The notes under the pieces are model-generated. The model did no database searches. It was not told the origin of the DNA and worked only from the letters and a program-made list of their open reading frames with translations. From Mercenaria mercenaria (lineage: Eukaryota; Mollusca; Bivalvia; Venerida; Veneridae): DNA of 64,000 nt. Below are positions 21,401 through 36,400 of this stretch, in pieces. Each line of letters starts with the position of its first letter. Position 1 is the first letter of the stretch. A program made the translations under genes and the position numbers. The DNA lies in contig NC_069367.1 in assembly GCF_021730395.1 (NCBI RefSeq), positions 71,781,501 to 71,845,500 on the forward strand, in the 5' to 3' direction.

Positions 21401-24400
21401 ATGTTTACATACAGTATTAACTTGTTTAAAACTGAGTTATTTGGTCTATTTGCTATACTGTCTAGTCTAGTTGTGTTTTGTCCATTTGCTATACTGTCTT
21501 GTCTACTGACCATATTATCTTGTCAAATAGACATGCCATTATGTTTACATACAGTATTAACTTGTTTAAAACTGTGTTATTTTGTCCGTTTGCTATACTG
21601 TCTTGTCTACTGACCGTAGTATCTTGTCAAACGGACATGTCATTATGTTAACGTACATTACTAACTTGTTAAAGGCTGTGTTATTTTGTCTGTTTGCTAT
21701 ACTGTCTTGTCTACTGACCATATTATCAAAGTGTAACTTTGCTTTTCTGCAATCGTGTATTAGTCATGTATACAGAGCTACATGTTTTGTAATTAGTTTT
21801 CTCTCTAATTCCTTTATAAATATGTTTAAGCACATTAGAGTATGTTTTCAATATTTCAGAAATCCTTTACAAACGCCTCAGCTCATCTGTTTACAGCAAC
21901 TCGTAACCTACTCTACTTCGGGAAAATAAAAATCATTGTACCAAAATCTTGGTCGAAGAAGTCTTGGTATAAACAGATGCCAGTCCGGCTGTTTCAAATG
22001 TCACACATCATCATTGACAAAGATGGAGGTTCAGCTAACGCACAAGTACGAGGCTTGACTGAATGTGGAAAAGGGGCATCTTATATGCTTTTACCTCCGG
22101 CGTTCTTTCTGTCACGTGATAAAAACAGAAATTATGGTAGGGATATAACAAAAGGGTTATAGGATTATGAAACATTTTAGGAATATTATTCAGCATTTGA
22201 AGTTGTGCACTTGGGGGTTTTGTTGGAGATTTTAATCAACCAGACCAGTGTTATAGCCCTTGACTTAGTGGAAATATACATTTAAAAGCATAAAAGTTTT
22301 TGTCGTATGTATCTTAAATCGTGTTTGACCTAGGGTCATAAAATATAAATAAGATTATTATTCAGCAAGCGAATTTGTGCTCTTTTGGGTTTTGTTTTGT
22401 TTTGTGATTATTTATTCAGACCAGAGTTATGGCCCTTAGTATAAACACACATTTGCATAGAATACATACACTCTTTTGTCGCATGCATCTGAAAAATATT
22501 TGACTTAGAATTATAAACATTAGAGGATTGTTTTACAGCATGTGAAAGTGTGCACTTGGTGTTCATTTTAGGACTACACTCAGTCACATTAGACCTTGTT
22601 TTACATTCGTTCTATCGCTAATTAATACATGTTTTAATCAAACATATTTTATTATAGTATTTACAAAATAATAGTCGAGAAAATGTTAGTTTAGGGTTGT
22701 CGAACAATCAGATACATTTCATAGTACAAATGTTTACACATACATGTGGTATATATGAAGAACAGAAAATTGACACAATTCAAACAGAACCACAAGTGAT
22801 TTTGTAAGATACCCTTGAAAGAAAATCATAAAGTCGCGCAATATCTTCCATGCAGAACTCTATTTCGATATAAATCAGATAAATTACTAATGTACACTTG
22901 TAGAACAGTACTCAATGTTCGAGTAAGGGTCTGTTCTAGCTTTTGAGAGTTATTTTGCCCATATATTTTGTAATCATTTAGGTGGTACAGTGGAACCTGT
23001 CTAATCCGAACATGCTCGGACCAGAAAAAAAGTTCGGATTAGAGGGGTTTTCGGATTAGAAAGGTTTCTATTTTAGAATGAAAAATTATGCTATTTGTTA
23101 CACATGATGTGTAGATTCGTTTTTTTTGTGACCAGACAAATAAAAAATAATTAAATTATAAGTAACATGGAGATTGCTTTAGTGTAATGTAAATTTCACC
23201 AAAAAAGGAACCATTACAAAATGACGTTTTAAGACTGTCACGACCTACCTAATAGATTTACGTCCGATTGTTGCCAGTTTTATGTTGAGCTTAGATAACA
23301 CAATCATTGAATAAAGTGTCCAATTTCTGATCGAGATGTGGAAAGATTTGACACAGATAATAAGAAGAAACAAAGTGGGTAGTTAGAAAGTTTGTTCAGT
23401 ACTCTCTAGAGAGTAGTTTTGGACCATTAAAAGATGACTCACTTAAAAGAGCTTTAAATAATGGACAAATATATCCAGCCATTATTTTGAAATTTACTTT
23501 CTTTTCCAATTTTATCAATATCACAATCTATCATTTAAACTGATACACAGATTCACGGTGAGTAGTGTTTCAGATGTTACTTAAAATAGAAAAAAAGTAC
23601 TTAATTTATAAATCCATGATTCAGGTGAGATCATTGTGCACGAGTGGGGTCACCTTCGATGGGGATTATATGATGAATATCCAATGAACAAGGACCCCCA
23701 CTTTTACCAAGCTGGAGGAAAATGGGAACCCGTTAGGTAAGTTTTCTTTAATAATTTCAATATCGATAACGATTGGCGAAATGATTAAAAGTAACTTTTC
23801 TTTTTCATCTGGGTAATTATATTATCATTTTTTTTTAATATATGAAAGAAAGCAATGTTTCAGTCTTTATAAATATCACATAGGATTTCATTTGTACGCA
23901 GGATAATTTTCCTTTCCATATGCCGGGTCCAGACTTTGTTCTGATTTTAGCTGTTACGGAATGACTTCCAGTTTATCAAAAGTGGATAATTACCCATTAA
24001 GCGGGGCTATATTATGCAAAAGCCATTATACAGTCGTTACCTTTGGAATTTTCTTTTCAGGTGTAGTACGTCAGTTCAAGGAGTTATTGCAGCAAGCAAT
24101 CAAAAATGTAACCCAAACGTTACAAGTACTAAGATGCACAAGGATTGTAAATTCTATCCTCTCAAAAGCAAATATAGTAGTGCTAGTGTGATGTATTACC
24201 AGACACTAAAAGTAAGTGAGATATAATCATCAACCTGTAAAGATGCTTTTGTTAGATTGGTGTTTAAGCTGGGTTTCAAGGAGTGGAATATAATATCTGC
24301 ATATAAAAATGTTAGTAAAGAAGTTTGATGTACTACAAGAATCTAAAAGTTAGCGAGATACAATTCATTAATGCATAAAGATGCTAATGCTAGTTTGATG

Positions 24401-27400
24401 TAAGACTTTAGTCTATAGTGCAGTCATATGGTAGAGTTCATGCTATTGGTCGGAAAAGCTTCATACTTAAATTACGGTCGAAAATAAGGATATTGTGTCT
24501 CAATTTAAAAAAAAAAATGAAAGAAAACAGAAAGCCAAAATTATTCAAAATTGCCACAATTCATAAAAATAAAAAGAAACGTGAGTTTAAAATATTTTTT
24601 TTCCAGCAAACCTGTTTTTAATGCAAATATTGATTACACATACTTATCTGAAAAGATTTCAGCTATTAATTGTTTTTCTTAACTGTATAATTACAGATAT
24701 CGAGTTCCTTCCATTAGTTACAGTTTCACTATTTTTTGCTGCAGACAGCTTGTTTTGTTTAATTTTCTTTTACATCTTAACAGAAACTTAATATAATCTG
24801 AGTTAAAATGAACAACAACAACAACAACAACAAAACCCATGCTTATAACGGTTTTATCCGAATACATTCTGACACATACTGTAGAGAAAAGAACTTAATT
24901 TTCTGACTACTTAGTAAATTAATTGATGTATGTTGTCATTTAGTTTGTTTTCGCTACATAAATTGAAATCAACACCTTTCCTTATTATGTCTCCCACCAC
25001 ACAGTGGTGTGGGAGACATATTGATTTACTCTAGTCTGTGGGACTGTGTTTCCGTGTGTCTGTCACAAAGCTTGTCCGCACTTTTAAGTCGGACATTTCT
25101 CATCCGATCTTCACCAAACTTGAACAAAATGTGTTTGACCATAAGACCTCGGCCAAGTTCGATAACTAGCCAAATCGATCGAAGCATTTTGGAGTTGCGG
25201 CCCTTGAATTACCGAAAAACCAGCCCTTTTACTCTTGTCCACACTATAAGTCAAACATTTCTCATCTGATCTTCACCATAAGAAACAAAATGTGTTTGAC
25301 CATAAGACCTCGGATAAGTTCGATAATGAGCCAAATCGGTCCAGGCATTTTGAAGTTATGGCCCTTGAATTGTAGTGAGTAAACAGTATATAAAGACTGA
25401 CTTGCTATTTAGGTGATTAGGCAGTTGTGGGAGACATTCGCTTTTCTCAAAAGCAGCTCTAGTTTATTTCTAAAATGAGTAAACACTACTTTTTCATCCA
25501 TGTAGTAATATTTTCGTAGAACTTATGTGTCGATTTAAAATCTGTAATTTTCAAGACATAAGAAATAAAAGTGGCATGAATCCCAGACCTTATCAACAAA
25601 GTGGCATTCAACGTCTGTAGAATTATTAGAAAAACTTAACAGGAATATAAACATGCAGATACTAACGCATTACTCATGTTGAATCTAATGACATTAATAA
25701 TGACCACCTACCGTAAAACACAAGGATGAAAGTCAAACAGGGAAAACACATCCAAAGAATGCAGCCACCCATACAATATTCCAAACAATTTCTAGGGAAA
25801 TGGGAGATACACAATGTATTGATATAAGAACCCGGATAGTGCCAAGGAACAAATACTAATTACAAGAAAACTACAGTTCATAAGAACTTGATATTGGAAA
25901 CCATACAATATCAAAGAGTTCTGGTTAGTTTCATCAAGGTTGATGTCTTCAATGACACGGTTTCTTCTTAAGTCCCTATTCTGCCTATGGCCTTCTATCA
26001 TGTTGTTGATGATAAGGCTGGGGGAATTACTGAGAAGACGCTTTTAGGTTAGAGTAAGAATTTTGTACAATGGGACTAATTCAATATAGGGGTAATCTGA
26101 ATATGATCAGAAGTCCTAGTTTTGATACGAGCTGCTGTGTTCTGAATATGTTGCAGTTTGTGCAATACGGTGCTATGAATAACATGAAACAACGCATTGT
26201 AATAGTTTAATTGCGATGTAAGCAGGCAGGTCATAAGGGTGTTGATTGCATCACAGGTTAGTTGCCTATTTTGTGTTGTAATGGATATACAGCCTTTCAT
26301 ACAGAGTTAAACTGTTATAACGTGTCCACGTTAATGTCTAACACTGCTCGAATTCCTCACATACTTTGTTGCTTTCATCACAGAATCACTTCCCTTCATC
26401 GGGTGGTTAACGATGTGCCAGGGATGTTTCTTTGATATGAACATTATCGTTTCTGTTTTATCAGCATTGAGATTGAGCATGCAACAATGCATCCATGATA
26501 CAACCTTGATACGGGGCAATGCCTAACTCTTAGTCACCACAACTTTAATGTCTTAAAAGACAGATACAACTGAGAAGCACTGGTGTAGTAACGATGAATC
26601 ATCCCAATTTTGCACCAACGGATTTTTTTATTTCAGTATTTCCCGTAAGCCTGCAAAGGCATTGATAATTCCCTATCAGTGCAAACCATTTTGTAGCAAT
26701 TTCTTAGATAGACGACATCCGATCTTCATAATGGTGCAGAAGTCATTATCACAGAGTTTTCTTGCCAATAGTGATTATTCCAGTAGCGTGACAATTGTAA
26801 CAAACTTGGCCAAGAGACTGAATGATGCCATTCTCTGACTCCGTTAGGTCAATGTATGGACTTCCGTAAGAGCAGACTAAGTTGAGGGAAACTTTCTATA
26901 TGTTTCATATGCAGACTGCAGTCCCTCATGAAGTTTGTTCTTTTCTAGATGCTGCTCTTACGTGATATCAACAACCATTTCCTAAACCTTAAGAAATGAG
27001 TGGAAGCCGGGATCACGCATGCATGTTGCTTTTGTGTCTGTTGGTTCTATATTAGATTTCTTAAACATTTTTGGTGCATTACCTAAATGCATGGAATGTA
27101 TTTATTACCTTTTCTTTTTTGGTTGGGTTTAACGTCGCACCGACACAATTATAGGTCATATGGCGACTTTCCAGCTTTGATGGTGGAGGAAGACCCCAGG
27201 TGCCCCTCCGTGCACTATTTCATCACGAGCGGGCACCTGGGTAGAACCACCGACCTTCCGTAAGCCAGCTGGATGGCTTCCTCACATGAAGAAGTCAACG
27301 CCCCGAGTGAGGCTCGAACCCACATCGATGAGGGGCAAGTGATTTGAAGTCAGCAACCTTAACCACTCGGCCACGGAGGCCCCCTATTTATTACCTAAAT

Positions 27401-30400
27401 GCATAGAATGTATTTATTACCTAAATGCATGGAATGTATTTATTACCTAAATGCATGGAATGTATTTATAGATTTTGTAATAAATGTTTAGAGTTCATCA
27501 AGACATTTCTAAAAAGTCATGTCGACATCTACTGTTGCAGGAGTTACATCTACAAAACAGTTTGTTATTACATGATGTTCTGTAAACTTTGAGTCTACCC
27601 GATCTGGGCTAAGTGATTTGTCCTGTGTTAGTTTATGTCATTCCGTATGTTTTTAATTTCTTTTATTGATGGAAAAGTCTCTGCAATTCTGAGCAAGTTC
27701 CTTGATGTGTGCTTGCCTAGTGAATTCGTGAATTCGGCTAGACACTCACTATTGATATCAATATCGTGTAAGGTTTCGTGGCCTTTATGCTATACAGGTG
27801 ATACTGAAAAAGAGATATTGCCTCAACTGCAACGGCTGTAATGCTATGTATAGCTGTAAAAATGTGGCAAAAAATGATTAAGTTAAAATTGACTACTTGG
27901 ATAATAAACATATATTCTTTGCATTTGCAAAGTGAATGGATAGACATTAATTTGGTAGAAATCCAATATGTGTAACTCGTTCAACATTATATTCAACTTT
28001 ATTTATAAAGTAACGTAAGATGGTAGGCTGTGCCTGCTGCTAAATAAGGCTTTATAACTTGTTTTTGTTTCTTAATAACCTTTCTATGTACATATCACAA
28101 AAATGTGTTAAATGTTAATTATTACTTTATACAGTTCATACTAAAGATCAAAATGTTCGTTAGCTACAGCATAACAGTATATAACTTCCTTTCGTTTTCT
28201 TAGTTAGATAATATTAATTAACATTTTAAACAAGTTTGATGCTTTTCCCACAAATAGCACAATTTTATGAAGTTGAGTTATAATTTGGCTGCACTATTAG
28301 AAGCGAGTGAGTGGACATACCTACATGTAATCAGTGCCAGCTTTATGGATTTCCAGAACCTTAAAGCATGTAAATGTTCACATCTGTGTCCTTAACTAAT
28401 TTGGAGGAGTAGTATTGAACATGTAATTAAATATCTTATTCTTATTGGATGGAAATGTTTGGATTTTTTATAGTGAGTAGTATTATTTAAATACGAAGAC
28501 CAAATGAAATGGAATCAAAATGATAATGACTTAATGTTACAGTGTTATGATTTTTAAATTATGAAGAATACTACTATATCAAAATTGCGTATTCGTAGAT
28601 CTCTCTCTCTCTCCCTCTCTCTCTTTCTCTCTCCCTCTCTCTCTCTCTCTCTATATATATGAAATATGCGTTATTGTTTAGTATATAAATACCTTAAATT
28701 TGTATAAAATCAACATCGTAGATATATTCTGTGTAAATTCTAATTTGCATAATATACATATTGAAATCATTTAGCTTTCAATGTTCTGTGACAAAGAGGG
28801 TCCGGATGTGGCAAAAGAACTTCAGCACAACAAACTTGCCCCAAGCAGACAGAACAAAAAATGTGCTCATAGAAGTGCCTGGGAAGTTATGAGAGAACAT
28901 GAAGACTTCAAAGGTAATCTCTACAGGCAAACAGGGCTAAAAGAAACGTTCATATTATTTAGATTCTATACTAACTCAAATAGTTTGGGCCACTATGCCC
29001 ATGATCTCCCTGGATTTTCGGCTTTATTTTTGCAAGATATAGATACTACTTATATTTTTGTTTGTTAATGTCCTCAGAAGCCCAATGGGTTTTTGGTGAC
29101 CGAGACCGAAAGTGTAATGTTGCTATTTTTGTACGAATACTAAGGTTTTGTTTTCAAAGGTGATGACTTTACGATTCTGATACAATTTTTAATTACCAAC
29201 CTGTTGTTTTTTCGGAAACGGTCAACATTTTTAGCTTACCTGTCCGACGCCGGTCAGTCGTTGTCCATGCGTGCGTCCATCTTGTCGTCCGTCGTCAATA
29301 ATTTCATTAAACGACATCTCCTCCAAAAGTACTGAATGGATTTTGATGAAACTCGGCGTGGGTGTTTTTTTGAGTGGTCGTCTACCAAAGTTGGCCAAAC
29401 GGTTCTTGGCTGCATATAGGGGCCGCAAGCTTGAAATAGAAAACTCTTCAAACAACATCTGATTTGTCCGAAAATATGGCCTTGGGATGTTGTCACCTTT
29501 TTTTCTTTATGTGTATATATTGGAAACAAACGTGGGATATATTTTATAAAAATATTTTGTAAAATGAAAAGTACATATTCTTTGAAGGCATTAATCAAAA
29601 TTTTGATTATATGTATAGTTTCAGGTTGGTATGGTTCTTACCTAACTGCATGTTTTAAAGCGAAGCATAAAATCACCAGGCTCTATTTCTAAGGATTTTA
29701 AAGCAGTCCTTAAAATGACAATGTATTCGGTCTTCTGTCGTAGTAACTTGGTTAGAATTTTTCTTTTGGGGCAAAAGAATGGACATACAAAGAGAAAGTG
29801 AAATTCGCCGCCTACTTTGTTTAAACTGAATATATTCCATTAACGAGAATAAATGGGAGTTATGAAACTTACCCTTTGCAACAGGAAACGTGAGTAACGG
29901 AAATGCTCTGGCAGTTTACTAAAATATATCTCGAATTGGATAACTCCTGTATTTTGATTTTTTTTAGGATTTTACCAGTTATAGTCTATATCAAAAGCCT
30001 CAACAGGTAGATGAATTAGTAGAGTGCGAGTTTATTCTGCTTTCAACACTTTGAAGGAGTCTATACATCATTTTATTTCTTCTACTAAATTCAAAATCTA
30101 AGACTAGCCAAGGGTTTAAATAGGAACCTTCTCTTTATTATAAGTTTTCTTACATGAGTACTTATAAATAGTAACAGTTTTGTGCTGAAAATGCTCCTGT
30201 TATCGTATTATCACATTATCATAACTGGCCCCGGGGCCATTATCGATAATAGCCCTGACATTAACACGGAAAATTAACGTCCGTGAACAGAGATGACGCC
30301 GAGACGTTCCATTGGGGGTAAAACAGCGAATAGTTCAGTTTTAATTATGTTATTTTAAGCATAGCGTCTTGCATTCGTCCTGAAATAACTTATTTTCAAC

Positions 30401-33400
30401 TCTCAATTATGCTGCTTAGTACACTTGTCAAGACATTTGATTTTATGCAATATATAGCCTATAAATGACACACTTAACGTTTCTTCATATGTCATAGGTC
30501 TTTCGTCAGATTGCTCTGTGTCTGTACTAGTAGAGGATGAATTTCGCGCCCTGTGTGGCTGCGTTTGCTATATACGTTTATCATGAAAAGGGAGGTATAT
30601 AAATCTATAATGATAATAATAATAATAATTTTAATAATAATAATAGGTAAACATGTAATAAACAGGTAAATACATGGAAGAGCTGTGCCTTCGAGTGATA
30701 ATTGCCCTGGAAGAAGATAATAGCTCGAATGCTTTGGCTTTAAATTATCACCTTGCCAGGGCCATTATCACTCAAAGGCATCGTTTTCCCATTTAATAAC
30801 ATATTCACATAAACCATACCAAAAATTAACATGAAAGAATATGTTTAGATTTTACAATGTAAACAAACCCGTACAACATGCATTTGACTATCAAAGTTTT
30901 CCACTAAAGGATGCACTCAATGTCGGTGATAATTGATAAAATGGGCTTGTTATAATGCCTAATGCTACTACATGATCTATACCGATGACGTGGAGTTTTA
31001 AATAAATGTAGGTCAAAGTTTGTCTGCCTGATCAGTTGTTTGGAAAAGGGTCTACTTGGATTTTTATTCACTTTGACAACATTTTATGTTAACTTCAGTT
31101 AAAGTTGACTTCGAATTTCAAGAGCGGAATCATTGTTTGTTTTCTTTAGATAGTCAAAGTCAACCCTCCTCGACCAACACTGTTCCTGAATTTGAGTTTA
31201 TTCAAGAATCTGCGAGTTACAGAGTGTTTGTTTTTGACGTCTCCTGGAGTATGGACGTAAGAAAATGTCTGAAAAATTTAGTCCAAGATTAGAGTATCTT
31301 TTTAACACATTACTACAAAATGATAACATTTTGAAAAAAGTGTTTCTGACAAAAAAGAAATAGATGTACCATTCTTAATGTAGTGTAACGTTGCTCAATG
31401 CATTTCGTTATTATCATTTTAAAATAAATTCATTTTAAATTGGCGGTTTTATATATCAATTTTGAGTTGGAACATCAGTTATAACTCAGACTTTGTTAAA
31501 ATCAGAAATGTTGATAATATAGTGTCATTACAATGCAAAAAGTCACACAAACTGTGAAATTGAATGTAACCTGATTTATTAAAACTTGTTTGTTTTGTTT
31601 TACTTTTAAGGGAAGTAGAATAACATACCTGAACCAGACTGCTGAGTACATCATACAAAATATTGTTCCAAAAGATAGCTGGCTTGGAATAGTGACATTT
31701 GGCGACGACGCGAATATTACGAAGCCCATGATACAAGTTGTGAAACAAGCTGACCGTGAAGAGCTCAAAGATGCTGTACCTAAGAAAGTGGCAAATCAAC
31801 ACACTTGCATTCCTTGCGGTATTACCAAAGCCATAAAAGTAAGCATCATGCAAATTGAAATACCTTCACGTAGAACCTCTTGTTGCAAAATTGTTTATGT
31901 GTCTAGAATAAAGAAGAAATAAAAAAGGAAAACCTCTTTGCCCGAAAACAAATCTATTACGAGACATTTGTATCTAGACCGAAAGGACGTTTTGAAGATT
32001 TCCCTTGGTGATACAGCAACATAAACGTTTTCTGTACGTATTGAGCATGTGATGGCAATATTACAGTTAATGGTTATAAACGTCTAGTCTAATTTAAATT
32101 GTGGAAGTCTTTATTTAAAATAAACATATTTTGAAATTCGAGATATACATTTTGGCACCTAATGCAATACCGAATAAACTTCAACATTATTCAATTGTTC
32201 TATTTTCAGTTTTTGATGTTAGTATTTTTCATATAAGTTAAATACATTTTAACATGACAAAAGTTGGAGTATCTCTGTTTTGTAGTTTTAAGAGTTTTGG
32301 TCAGTTGATAAATGCATTCAAAACTATAACAACTGGTCAAGTATTTTACACTTATTTGTGTTCACTAAGTGCTTAGTACATGTTACATTTTCACCGGATT
32401 TGTTTTCCCATTCCTGCTGTCTTTCCAAAACAGAATTACTTAAATCTAGGTATTAATTCGCTAAAATACTTTTGGAATGATCTAAATTTAAAAAATACTT
32501 ACTATATTTGTCAAATAATTGTATTGACGATCATATATTCAGTTGAAGGAGTTTAGAAGGCATATATATTATTATTATTTTATTATGACATCTCATATTC
32601 TCTCTCTTGTTTGCACAACTAGGATAGACTGTAAATAATGGTCTCAGGAGCTGTATTGCTTAAATGTGGCCGTGTTACTGTAAATTAACCATATTGTAAA
32701 ACTAAAGGCTGCTGGAACATAGATATCGTTCTAACACCTCGTTAAAAAGGAAAATAATTCACGGCTATGAGCGATATTGCATACTGTCGAATTCCGCATG
32801 TTGCTATCATTTGCTAGAGAGACAATTGGTGGCGTAAGAGTCTTACGTTCTGGAAAGTGACGTTGACAGAAACAGAAGCGAGAGGGCTTTATCTAATAAA
32901 GCGTAACTGTCTCATACAAAAAGTAACACACAATTTTCTTTTTATAAGGCAGATATACTCGTATATTCATGTTTTTATTTTCATTGCACTACTTTATGCC
33001 ACTTTGGGCTAATTTGTTCATAAATATCATGTCTTTCACTTCACTGTTTATGTTACATACCAAGGATGAATTTTTATATTATGTTAAACGCATACATTCG
33101 TACAAACACACAAACAGCTTTTGTTAGAATACTTTACTCGTATAATGATTCTTCGTAGATTCTGAAAGAGTCGATGGGGAATCCTGAAAGTGGCGAGATC
33201 ATTCTTCTCTCAGATGGCAAAAACAACCTCGGTGATATACCTACCGTTCTGCAAAAGGCAATAAAAGAAAAAGTCGTTATACATACGATTGCGATGGACA
33301 ATCAGTCAGATATGAAATTGTCTGAAATTGCAAGGAAAACAGGCGGAAAACATTTGACTTACTTGAATATAGGAAGGATAAGTTTAACAACCGCATTTAC

Positions 33401-36400
33401 GGAATTGCTGATTAGTGGCTCTTCACCTACGTCAAGTCAAGGATCCGTCATGGTATATATTGAAGTATTATTTTCATTGTTGAATGCTTGTAAACAAATC
33501 AGTAGTAGTCAGCTGTGGGAAGTAGAATCTCATTATAATTAATTATTTTGTTTCCAAAATTTTGTCTTGGTAACAAAATCACCCCAAGCAAGAAAATAAT
33601 TCCTTTTTCTTAAACAGATATATAAAAGCTACATGGGCTAGATTATTAAACGGAAAATTAGGGTTCAGTAATTTTTAAAAGGAATGAACTGGAATTTCAT
33701 ATATTTCAGCTATTATCGGAGAGAATTAATTCAGTTACATCGCAAGAAATCAACTTACAATTTCCAATCGAACGGGGTTTAGGTAGAAACACTTCAGTAG
33801 TTGTTATGTCTCAGTCAGCGATTATCCATAAGCTTCAAGTAAACGGACCAAACGGGTTTCAAACGGAAGTGGTTGCAGACAGGAATACTGCAGATGTGAC
33901 TATGCCTGGAATTGCACAGGTAACACCAACATGACATTATAAAAGGATTGATCTAGTTGGTGTTTTTTGATGAACAGAAACACACTTATTCGCAATGAAA
34001 ATCTAGAATTTCAGAATTTATACTTGAAACATGGTGCGGTTACTGACGTCAAATTGTATCATGACGTTTTAAAATTCGTACATCGATGAGATATTGTCAA
34101 GGAATAAACACAAGCTGCAATATAATTCTAATCATAATAACATAGTAGCCTTTTAACACTGTTTGCTTGCCCACGAAGATAATCTATCCTTTTTCTCATA
34201 TTCTCTTTACTTCTAAAACGTAAGTTTGATTCTTTTTATATTTCATTGTCCGGTCGTGATCTATTGAAAACGATCAATTGCTTCCAACTGCACCTTACAG
34301 TGAATCATAGATTATTCAGAGCCAATACTCGTCAACGTTTTAAAAAACTAAAAATGCTGCAAATATTTAAAAAGAACAAGTAGCAAAGACACTGCATGAA
34401 AGGGCATTCTGCAGTTATACACATCTCTGTAAGATGTCGTTTTTAAGTCTTAAGTTTCAGCTTTAGACCGTTGATAAACATAGACCAAGATTTTAGATTT
34501 CTTTTATGCAATTTATAGGTAAGCTTTAAATTTAAGCTTTTTATATATTTACCTGTTCTCAGTTCACTTCTCCCGCCCGATTAGCTCAGTAGGTAGATCA
34601 TTGGTCTACGGTTCGCTGGGTCGTGAGTTCGATCCTCGTGCCGGGCGTATGTTCTCCGTGACGATTTGATAAAGGCATTGTGTCTGAAAAAAAATCGTCC
34701 TCCACCTCTGATTCATGTGGGGATGTTGGCAGTTACTTGCGGAAAACGGGGTTGTACTGGTACTTAATCCAAGAACACTGGTTAGGTTAACTACCTGAAA
34801 TACTGTTGAAAAACGGCGTTAAACCCAACACACACAAAAAAAAAAATCAATTCATTTCTTCATTTCTCTAATTCACGCCTGGTAAACAACAGAGCTTCCT
34901 CTTTCAGAGGTATACGCTAAATCGCTCTGTCGCAACTTCCGAGGTAGTGCACGATCACGATAAACGTCAATAAAGGTTAGTATCATCATATTTTTTGCAT
35001 TTTTACAATCATTGAATCAAATAACAAAAATCGGGGAATAGTAGGCGATGTAGATAGGATTTAACTTTACAGAGATGCTAATTTACTCTTGATTTGTGGC
35101 CTTGACGGTGTTAACCAGCAAGCTGATTTAGCAGTGAATTTGGCCGTATTGTCATGAAAGCACTTTCATTGTCAAATATTTGCATCTTAACTGATATTAA
35201 GAAACAAACCAAATAGGCGTGAGATAGCTGTAAAGTATACAGTGCATTTGGAAACAAAAAAATGTACCGAAAACTGTTTGGGAGTAAAACAAGAGCTGTC
35301 GGAGGACAGCAACGCTCGACTATTCAACAGCCTTGTCAATTGAATGAATACAAAAGTTGAAAAAGGGGCATAATTTTGTAAAATGCAAAGTAGAGGTATT
35401 GAACCTCTGTACTGCATGTCATATCATGACAGTGAACAAGTGTGTGAAGTTTCAATCCTTTCCAATTTGTGGATACTGAGATACCAGCTTACATACAAAA
35501 ACTTAACAAAAAACTGCTAAGTCAAAGGGGCATAATTTTGTAAAAATGCCAAGTAGAGTTATGGGACCTTCACAGTGCATGTTAGATCATGACAGTGAAC
35601 AAGTGTGTGAAGTTTCAATCCATTTCAATTAGTGGATACTGAGATATCAGATTACATACAAAAATTTAACCAAAAACTGCTAAGTCGAAAAAGGGGCATA
35701 ATTTTGAAAAAAAAAAAAGAGAGTAGAGTTATGGGACTTGCTTAGTGCATGTCAGATCATGATAGTGAACAAGTATGTGAAGTTTCAATCCATTCCCATT
35801 AGTAAGTACTGAGATACCAGCTTACATACAAAACCTTAACCAAAAATTTCTAAGTCGAAAAAGGGGCATAATTTTGTAAAAAAGCAAAATAGAGTTATGG
35901 AACCTGTGCAAGGTAGATCAGTTCATCACAGTGAATAAGTGTGTGAAGTTTCAATCCATTCCCACAAGTGGTTACTGAGTTACCAGCTTACATACAAAAC
36001 CTTAACCAAAAATTTCTAAGTCGAAAAAGGGGCATAATTTTGTAAAAAAGCAAAACAGAGTTATCGAACCTGTGCAATGTAAGTCAGTTTGTCACAGTGA
36101 ATAAGTGTGTGAAGTTTCAATCCATTCCCACAAGTGGTTACTGAGATACCAGCTTACATACAAAACCTTAACCAAAATCGGGACGCGGACGCCGACGCCG
36201 ACGCCGACGCGGACGCCGACGCATGGGCGAGTGCAATAGCTCACTATTCTATGAATAGTCGAGCTAAAAATTCACTTTTTATTCTGAGAGACAGCCCTGT
36301 CGTGAAGGAGATAGTCATGTCGCCAAGGAGATAGCTCCGTGTTGCATAAACAGTCTCGAGCAGTTCTGAATGTAACAGGAAAGTAGTTATGTCCAGTTAC

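Larger units (their letters stand above)
26070..27800 (-). mobile_element. Old CR1/L2-type LINE, reverse transcriptase remnant
   Basis: On the minus strand, pieces match non-LTR reverse transcriptase in the right order. Near 26960 there is an [18 protein letters not shown]-like piece (family: NNLxEPxQSAYRxxHSTET). At 26331-26519 is [14 protein letters not shown] (family: LxLNxxKTExmlF). At 26076-26300 is [11 protein letters not shown] and [14 protein letters not shown] (family: SRLDYCNSLLxGxxxxxLxkLQxVQNaAAR). Many stops and frame changes show an old, dead copy. A SINE is inserted at about 27111-27383. It lies within CLCA intron 4. Confidence 0.8.

Noticed and set aside
21198-21929. Three overlapping ORFs of 90-115 residues
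   Set aside because: They come from the 104/140-base tandem repeat; only the part after 21860 is coding, as CLCA exon 2 in its proper frame.
34573-34648. tRNA gene
   Set aside because: It has A and B boxes and arms, but it is the head of a SINE with a body and tail shared with other copies. The same applies at 27300-27384 and 60015-60090.
36134-36334. ORF with an Asp-Ala run
   Set aside because: Product of the GACGCC run at the end of a bracketed repeat.
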